The translations under genes and the position numbers were made by a program. Shown here in pieces: positions 60,091-64,000 of a DNA stretch of 64,000 nt (its first letter is position 1; each line of letters opens with the position of its first letter). The stretch covers positions 6,200,001-6,264,000 of the forward strand of contig NZ_CP114065.1 in assembly GCF_027627575.1 (NCBI RefSeq). The letters run 5' to 3'. Source of the stretch: Kribbella sp. CA-293567 (GTDB taxonomy: Bacteria; Actinomycetota; Actinomycetes; Propionibacteriales; Kribbellaceae). The notes beneath the pieces were generated by a model that was given only the letters and a program-made list of their open reading frames with translations, had not been told where the DNA came from and did not search any database.

Positions 60091-60178
60091 CTCGCTTGCC
60101 CCGGATGCGGAACGGCATCGAAGACTCCCTCCGCACTGGGCGTTCGAGCCCCGACGCTGCGGACCTCTCCCTGGCCCG

Positions 60179-60835
60179 TCAGCGGGCCAGACGGTCGAGC
60201 AGTTCGGCCAGTAGTGCGTTTTCTCCTGGCGTGAGATCGCCTGAGTCGTCGCGGAGCATCGCGCCCAGCGTGAGCGCGGCACTTGCACGGGTCGTCAGGG
60301 CGCCTTCCGCCGTGGAGTTCAGCACCCCGGCCAGCGCCGCCTCGCGGACGCGTTCAGACAAGGCGAAGTCCGGGTCCGGCTGCGTGATCAAGGTCAGCGT
60401 CACACCGACGTTCGCGGCAAACACCTGCTTGGCGGCGTCTTCCGCCGGCACCTTCAGCAAGCCCTTCAAGGCCGCTTCGCTGAACCTTTCGCGCAACGCG
60501 GCGTGTGCCGGAGCGGTGACGGCACAGGGCTTTCCAGGCTCGGCGCGCCCATAGAGCAGGGCGTAGAACGACGGGTGCTCCAGTCCGAACCGCACGTGCC
60601 TGTCCCACCCCTCGCGCAGGTCGCCGAGCGGGTCGCCGGAGCTCTCGACGGCCGTGTACTGAGTGAAGCCGTGATTCGCCACGGCGTCGATCAGACCCTG
60701 CTTGCTGCCGAAGTGGTGGTACAGCGTCGGCGCCTGCACGCCGGCCCGTTCGCACACGGCCCTCGTGGACACCGTGCCGGTGCTCTGCAGTAGCTCCGCT
60801 GCGGCGAGCAAGAGCCGATCCCGCGTGTTTTGCAT
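60179..60835 (-). CDS. TetR family transcriptional regulator
   Basis: A 218-residue TetR repressor. The N-terminal helix-turn-helix reads RDRLLLAAAELLQSTGTVSTRAVCERAGVQAPTLYHHFGSKQGLIDAV (about residues 5-52). The all-helical ligand domain resembles the TetR_C group. It is divergent from an SDR-SnoaL operon across a highly symmetric nested operator (60837-60900), so it almost certainly represses that operon and itself. Ligand unknown. Confidence 0.93.
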   Translation of the reverse strand: MQNTRDRLLLAAAELLQSTGTVSTRAVCERAGVQAPTLYHHFGSKQGLIDAVANHGFTQYTAVESSGDPLGDLREGWDRHVRFGLEHPSFYALLYGRAEPGKPCAVTAPAHAALRERFSEAALKGLLKVPAEDAAKQVFAANVGVTLTLITQPDPDFALSERVREAALAGVLNSTAEGALTTRASAALTLGAMLRDDSGDLTPGENALLAELLDRLAR

Positions 60836-60836
60836 G

Positions 60837-60900
60837 TTGCTATATTAGCCCATGTATCGCTACATTGACATCTATAGCGATACACAAGCCGTTATAGCAA
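60837..60900. promoter_or_regulatory. Nested coaxial palindromes: candidate TetR operators
   Basis: The outer arms TTGCTATA (60837-60844) and TATAGCAA (60893-60900), and the inner arms TGTATCGCTA (60853-60862) and TAGCGATACA (60875-60884), share one centre at 60868.5. All four arms are exact. A perfect TTGACA (60865-60870) lies at the centre and can act as a plus-strand -35 element. The AT-rich block contrasts with the GC-rich surroundings. Confidence 0.7.
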
Positions 60901-60911
60901 GGGAGATGTCC

Positions 60912-61751
60912 GTGAGGACTTGGTTCATTACTGGTGGCACGCCCGGAGGATTCGGCCTGACCTATGCCGAGGCCGCGCTGGAACAGGGCGATCGGGTGGT
61001 GGTGACCGCCCGTCGGCCCTCTGAACTGCAGAAGTGGGCTGAGCAGTACGGGGACGACCGGGTGCTGGTTCTGCAGCTCGACGTGACCGACGCAGATCAG
61101 GTACGGGCGGCGGTCAGGACGGCGGAGGAGCGGTTCGGTGGGATCGACGTGCTGGTCAACAACGCCGGCCGAGGCTGGTTCGGCTCACTCGAAGGCGCCC
61201 GGGACGACGTGATCCGCCGCACGTTCGACTTGAACCTGTTCGGCGTGGTCGAGGTGGTGCGTGCGGTTCTGCCGGGAATGCGGGCCCGTGGCAACGGCTG
61301 GATCGTGAACATGTCGTCGGTGGCAGGCCTCGTCGGCGCCCCTGGGTTCGGCTACTACGCCGCGGCGAAGTTCGCTCTCGAAGGGCTGTCGGAAACACTG
61401 CGTCACGAGGTCGAGCCGTTCGGGGTGCGAGTGCTTGTCGTGGAACCGGGAGCGTTCCGCACCAAGGCCTATGCCGGCTTCCAGGACGAACCAGTCGACG
61501 AGACCGTCGATGCCTATGTGCCGATGGTCGAGGCCGTCAAGGCGGCGTTCGTGGACCAGAACGGCAAGCAGGCGGGTGATCCCGTGCGAGGCGTGCAGGC
61601 CACGATCACCGCGATGAACGCACCCGTCCCACCGCAACGGATCGTGCTCGGCAATTCCGGTTACGACACCGTTGTCGCCATGCACGAGAACGCACTCACA
61701 GAGCTGCGCGAGAACGAGAAGCTCTCGCGGAGCGCGGACTTCCAGTACTGA
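60912..61751 (+). CDS. Short-chain dehydrogenase/reductase under TetR control
   Basis: A 279-residue SDR with cofactor motif TGGTPGGFG near the N terminus, NNAGRG, Ser in NMSSVAG and YYAAAKFALEG as catalytic Tyr/Lys. It belongs to the group of SDRs that reduce ketones or aldehydes and often form pairs with SnoaL proteins. The GTG at 60912 is chosen because AAGGGAG ends 6 nt before it; an ATG at 60906 has no spacer to that site, and an ATG at 60852 lies inside the operator. It precedes the SnoaL-like gene by 71 nt. Confidence 0.9.
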   Translation: MRTWFITGGTPGGFGLTYAEAALEQGDRVVVTARRPSELQKWAEQYGDDRVLVLQLDVTDADQVRAAVRTAEERFGGIDVLVNNAGRGWFGSLEGARDDVIRRTFDLNLFGVVEVVRAVLPGMRARGNGWIVNMSSVAGLVGAPGFGYYAAAKFALEGLSETLRHEVEPFGVRVLVVEPGAFRTKAYAGFQDEPVDETVDAYVPMVEAVKAAFVDQNGKQAGDPVRGVQATITAMNAPVPPQRIVLGNSGYDTVVAMHENALTELRENEKLSRSADFQY

Positions 61752-61822
61752 GCCGTACCCCGTCGACTGAGCGAGCTGCGTTGACCCCAACGCCAGATCA
61801 CCAACCAGAAAAGGACACGATC

Positions 61823-62143
61823 ATGAGCATCATTCTCCCGAAGGCCATCGAGAACTTCGTCGCAGCCGCCAACGCCCACGACACGGAGGCGCTGCTGGCG
61901 GTCTTCAGCGACCCAGCGACCGTGTTCGACGACGGGAAGACCTACACCAGCGGAGCCGAGATCCGCGAGTGGATCCAAAGTCACCTGATCGAGCCCAAGA
62001 TCGTGACCACGCCGATCTCGTTCGAGAACAATCGGCTCGTCGCCTCGGGCGCCGGTCAGTTCCCCGGGAGCCCGTTGACGTTCGCGTTCACCTTCGCCAC
62101 CAAAGACGACCTGATCACGGACCTGTCGATCGAAGCCGCCTGA
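61823..62143 (+). CDS. SnoaL-like/NTF2-fold protein
   Basis: A 106-residue small protein of the SnoaL/NTF2-like fold. It begins MSIILPKAIENFVAAANAHDTEALLAVFS, typical of the first helix of this family. VFDDGKTYTSGAEIREWIQSHL and FAFTFATKDDLITDLSIE follow. Such proteins can be isomerases, cyclases or binding proteins. AAGGA lies upstream of the ATG. It probably forms an operon with the SDR. Its end is 44 nt from a prominent inverted-repeat element. Confidence 0.85.
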   Translation: MSIILPKAIENFVAAANAHDTEALLAVFSDPATVFDDGKTYTSGAEIREWIQSHLIEPKIVTTPISFENNRLVASGAGQFPGSPLTFAFTFATKDDLITDLSIEAA

Positions 62144-62186
62144 ACGACACGCGCCCGGCCGGAGCAGCATCTAGGTCTGCCCGGTA

Positions 62187-62288
62187 CGTGCACAACGACA
62201 GGCAGTAGCGCCATTCCCACAGTCAGCCCCCGCTCAGCAAACAGCCCGTTGCACCCGAGAAGGGGACTACTGCCTGTCGTTATGCACG
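62187..62288. repeat. 102-bp element bounded by 22-bp inverted repeats
   Basis: The terminal arms at 62187-62208 and 62267-62288 are inverted copies differing at 1 of 22 positions (core CGACAGGCAGTAG and CTACTGCCTGTCG). The 58-nt interior has no ORF. It lies between the convergent SnoaL and SGNH genes, 1 nt from the SGNH stop. No obvious target-site duplication flanks it. It may be a REP/MITE-like repeat or an unusually long terminator stem. Confidence 0.75.
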
Positions 62289-62289
62289 C

Positions 62290-63498
62290 TTAGAGTGTCG
62301 CGAGGTCCAGGGTGTCTGCCATTGCGCGATAGCCAAGGGCGTTGGGGTGCAAGTGGTCGCCGCTGTCGTACCCAGGACTCAGGCGGGTCGGGTCGGCGGG
62401 GTCGGCCAGGGAGCTTGCGAAGTCGGCGGTTGCGTCGAACTCGCCGCTGGTGCGGATCCACGTGTTGACCGTGGTCCAGAGCTGTTCGCTGCGGGCGGTG
62501 TGCGCCGTGGCGCCACGGAACGGTGGGATGGTGACGCCGATGATGCGGATGCCTCGGGAGTGGGCCTCCTGGATCAAGGTGCGGTAGCCGGCGATCAGTT
62601 GGGCGGAGGTGATTGCCGGGACTTCCGTCGAGCCGATGTCGTTAACGCCGATCAGGACGATCGCGGTGGTGATGCCGGGCTGGTCGAGTACGTCGCGTGC
62701 GAAGCGGGCCAGGCCGCGTTCGCCGGAGCAGGCCGAGTCGGTCAGTAGACGATTGCCGCCGAGTCCAGCGTTGAGTACCGGCATCGGCCGACCAGCCGCC
62801 GCGAGTCGCCCTGCCAGCAAATCGGGGTAGCGCCGACCAGGTGTGGTGCGATAACCGTTCGTCACGGAGTCACCAAAAGCCACCACCCCGCCCTCACCCG
62901 ATGCAACGGTGTCCACCCCCGCCAGGAAGTACCAACCACCCCCACTCTCCCGGTACGCCGCTCCGCTGGCGTCCTCCCGCTGATCACCAGCCGCCCGGTA
63001 CGACGCCCCGATCGCGCCGTACTCGTGAAAGGTCGCCGGCCCCGTGGCCTCCGCGAAATACAAAGTCACGGCCAACCGCACACCACTACCCATCGCAGGC
63101 AAAGCGATGGCGTCGCTGGCAACCTGCGCCCCGACCGCAACACTCACCGCCCCGGCTCCCCCGAACTTCACCGCCCGCGTTGATCCAGACTCGACACCAG
63201 CGCCCTCAGCGGCCCTGGCCACGGTCGCGCCGGTCACCCTGAGCGGCCGGTCGCCGTACTGGTTGCTGAGCCGGATCCGGAGCTTCGCGCCACCCGCGGT
63301 CAGCCTGACGATCTGCCGCACCGACTGGTCGGCGAATCCCTGCCGCGACCAGTTCGGATTGGCATTCGGCCGCTGCATCGCTGTCAGCCACGCCGCTCGC
63401 CAACTCGTCGCCTGACCGGTCGCCGCCGCGGAATGCGAGGACGGCACCGCCGCGACCAGCAATCCGGCCAACCCCAGAAAATCCCCGCTACGCCGCAC
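62290..63498 (-). CDS. Secreted SGNH/GDSL hydrolase
   Basis: A 402-residue exported esterase-like protein. A signal peptide covers about residues 1-25. An N-terminal beta-sandwich of about 150 residues (LRIRLSNQYGDRPLRV; ATFHEYGAIGASY) precedes the hydrolase fold. The SGNH blocks are all visible: VVAFGDSVTNG (Ser nucleophile near residue 210), GLGGNR, IGVNDIG and DHLHPN with catalytic Asp/His. This two-domain form is common in actinobacterial carbohydrate esterases of the SGNH group. GTG start with GAGGAG 6 nt upstream. Substrate could be acylated polysaccharide. Confidence 0.93.
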   Translation of the reverse strand: MRRSGDFLGLAGLLVAAVPSSHSAAATGQATSWRAAWLTAMQRPNANPNWSRQGFADQSVRQIVRLTAGGAKLRIRLSNQYGDRPLRVTGATVARAAEGAGVESGSTRAVKFGGAGAVSVAVGAQVASDAIALPAMGSGVRLAVTLYFAEATGPATFHEYGAIGASYRAAGDQREDASGAAYRESGGGWYFLAGVDTVASGEGGVVAFGDSVTNGYRTTPGRRYPDLLAGRLAAAGRPMPVLNAGLGGNRLLTDSACSGERGLARFARDVLDQPGITTAIVLIGVNDIGSTEVPAITSAQLIAGYRTLIQEAHSRGIRIIGVTIPPFRGATAHTARSEQLWTTVNTWIRTSGEFDATADFASSLADPADPTRLSPGYDSGDHLHPNALGYRAMADTLDLATL

Positions 63499-63650
63499 GC
63501 TCGACTCCTCCGGATCGTGTCTCCCCCATCTGATGCGCCGGGCACGGGCAAAGTTGCGGGCCCGCGTTCCAGCTCGACGCGTCTGGACCGGCTGTTCAGC
63601 ATGTGGACGATGACCCGGGGTGAATGTCTAGTGACGTTATCGTTTTTTCC

Positions 63651-63737
63651 ATGAGGGCGGTCCGTCAGCGGCAGCCCCGGGACTCCAGGAGCTGCCATGA
63701 CCGAGTGTTGTTGCCGCTAGCACCTGTTGTGAGCTGA
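63651..63737 (+). CDS. Possible leader peptide upstream of metY
   Basis: A 28-codon open frame starting at ATG 63651 right after a T-rich tract, reading MRAVRQRQPRDSRSC then HDRVLLPLAPVVS. It has a single Cys and high Arg content and ends 80 nt before the metY start. Small Cys-containing leader ORFs that control sulfur-amino-acid genes by attenuation are known in actinobacteria. No ribosome site is obvious and the frame could be chance, so this is a tentative call. Confidence 0.35.
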   Translation: MRAVRQRQPRDSRSCHDRVLLPLAPVVS

Positions 63738-63761
63738 AACCCTTCACGTCATCAGGCTTCG

Positions 63762-63786
63762 GCCGATCGCCCACGGGCGGGTCGGC
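63762..63786 (+). promoter_or_regulatory. Hairpin in metY leader
   Basis: GCCGA-t-CGCC / GGCG-gg-TCGGC forms a stem with a 4-nt loop between the possible leader peptide and the metY start. It could act as an attenuator together with the upstream frame. Confidence 0.35.
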
Positions 63787-63817
63787 GTGCCGTCGTACCC
63801 GAGAACAGGACCGTCGC

Positions 63818-64000
63818 ATGACCGAGAACACCCCCAGCTGGTCGTTCGAGACCCGGCAGATCCACGCCGGCCAGACCTCCGACCCGACCACCAAGGCGCG
63901 GGCGCTGCCGATCTACCAGACCACGTCGTACACCTTCGACAGCACCGATCACGCCGCCAGCCTGTTCGGGCTGCAGGAGTTCGGGAACATCTACACCCGG
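63818..64000 (+). CDS. metY: O-acetylhomoserine sulfhydrylase, partial (MetY-like)
   Basis: The first 61 codons of a PLP-dependent Cys/Met metabolism enzyme, cut by the window edge. The start WSFETRQIHAGQ, the segment RALPIYQTTSYTF and the LFGLQEFGNIYTR end are characteristic of the O-acetylhomoserine/O-acetylserine sulfhydrylase branch, which makes homocysteine from O-acetylhomoserine and sulfide. The PLP lysine is outside the window. AGGA lies 8 nt before the ATG. Confidence 0.9.
   Translation, partial: MTENTPSWSFETRQIHAGQTSDPTTKARALPIYQTTSYTFDSTDHAASLFGLQEFGNIYTR

Larger units (their letters stand above)
63499..63817. other. 319-nt non-coding region upstream of metY
   Basis: The left half is the divergent promoter region of the SGNH hydrolase gene. 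The right half contains a T-rich stretch (CGTTTTTTCC at 63641-63650), a short open frame that may encode a leader peptide, a hairpin and the ribosome site (AGGA) of metY. No canonical SAM riboswitch core was recognised. Confidence 0.6.

Noticed and set aside
63651..63817. SAM riboswitch upstream of metY
   Set aside because: The region has an ATGAG and hairpins, but I could not align the conserved core of SAM-I or SAM-IV elements; a covariance-model search would settle it.
1..64000. tRNA genes, CRISPR arrays, insertion sequences, prophage genes
   Set aside because: None seen by eye: no regularly spaced repeats, no transposase or integrase motifs, and no convincing cloverleaf with a GGTTCGA-type arm.

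Overview
The window is chromosomal DNA of a high-GC actinobacterium. It has many GTG starts, strings of 4-nt ATGA/GTGA gene overlaps, a WhiB regulator, F420 biosynthesis genes, MtrAB-LpqB and an iron box of the DtxR/IdeR type. From memory, the gene order secA, hpf, comF, lpqB, mtrB, mtrA, ahcY, manA, SIS protein, Trm112, phosphomannomutase, DUF3499, metallopeptidase, whiB2, fbiA, fbiB, manC follows the Mycobacterium tuberculosis Rv3240c to Rv3264c region. Codon and motif style (frequent TACGG/GTAC, LASTG surface anchors) suggests Kribbella or another member of the Propionibacteriales. The genus is an inference. No phage, insertion sequence, CRISPR array, tRNA or rRNA was recognised.

Layout. 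0-2.3 kb: a GH4 glycosidase and a convergent nitronate monooxygenase. 2.3-15 kb: a mostly minus-strand housekeeping block with secA, an AlkX/YcaQ-type DNA glycosylase, a BTAD regulator fused to membrane segments and a helix-hairpin-helix domain, a secreted trypsin-like protease on the other strand, hpf, comF, lpqB and mtrBA. 15-20 kb: a translationally coupled plus-strand run of a membrane protein, DUF4129, DUF4350, MoxR and DUF58. 20-28 kb: MOSC protein, secreted jelly-roll-like protein, Fn3 lipoprotein, DUF1206, SpoIIM-like, RDD, methyltransferase, ahcY and a MerR regulator. 28-33 kb: a probable five-gene operon for mannose-phosphate metabolism plus a cation transporter. 33-36 kb: ThuA/Gfo-Idh pair, secreted protein, DUF3499 and a degenerate metallopeptidase. 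36-48 kb: DUF5719 with a giant membrane glycosyltransferase, whiB2, a Gln/Trp-rich membrane protein, fbiA-fbiB, DUF3105, manC and a NAD kinase.

48-56 kb is the most cohesive accessory system. A palindromic IdeR/DtxR box at 52364-52382 lies between two divergent, fully overlapping operons. One encodes two LASTG-anchored surface proteins (the larger with an HtaA heme-binding domain) and a DUF2470 protein. The other encodes heme oxygenase and a HmuTUV heme importer. Together they make a complete path from surface heme capture through import to cytoplasmic heme cleavage and iron release.

56-64 kb: two coupled CNNM/CBS transport proteins, a truncated ANL-type protein (TIGR03089), an SDR, a TetR regulator divergent from an SDR-SnoaL pair across a striking nested operator, a 102-bp inverted-repeat element, a secreted SGNH hydrolase, and the start of a metY-like sulfhydrylase preceded by a possible leader peptide. 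The metY gene runs off the right edge.
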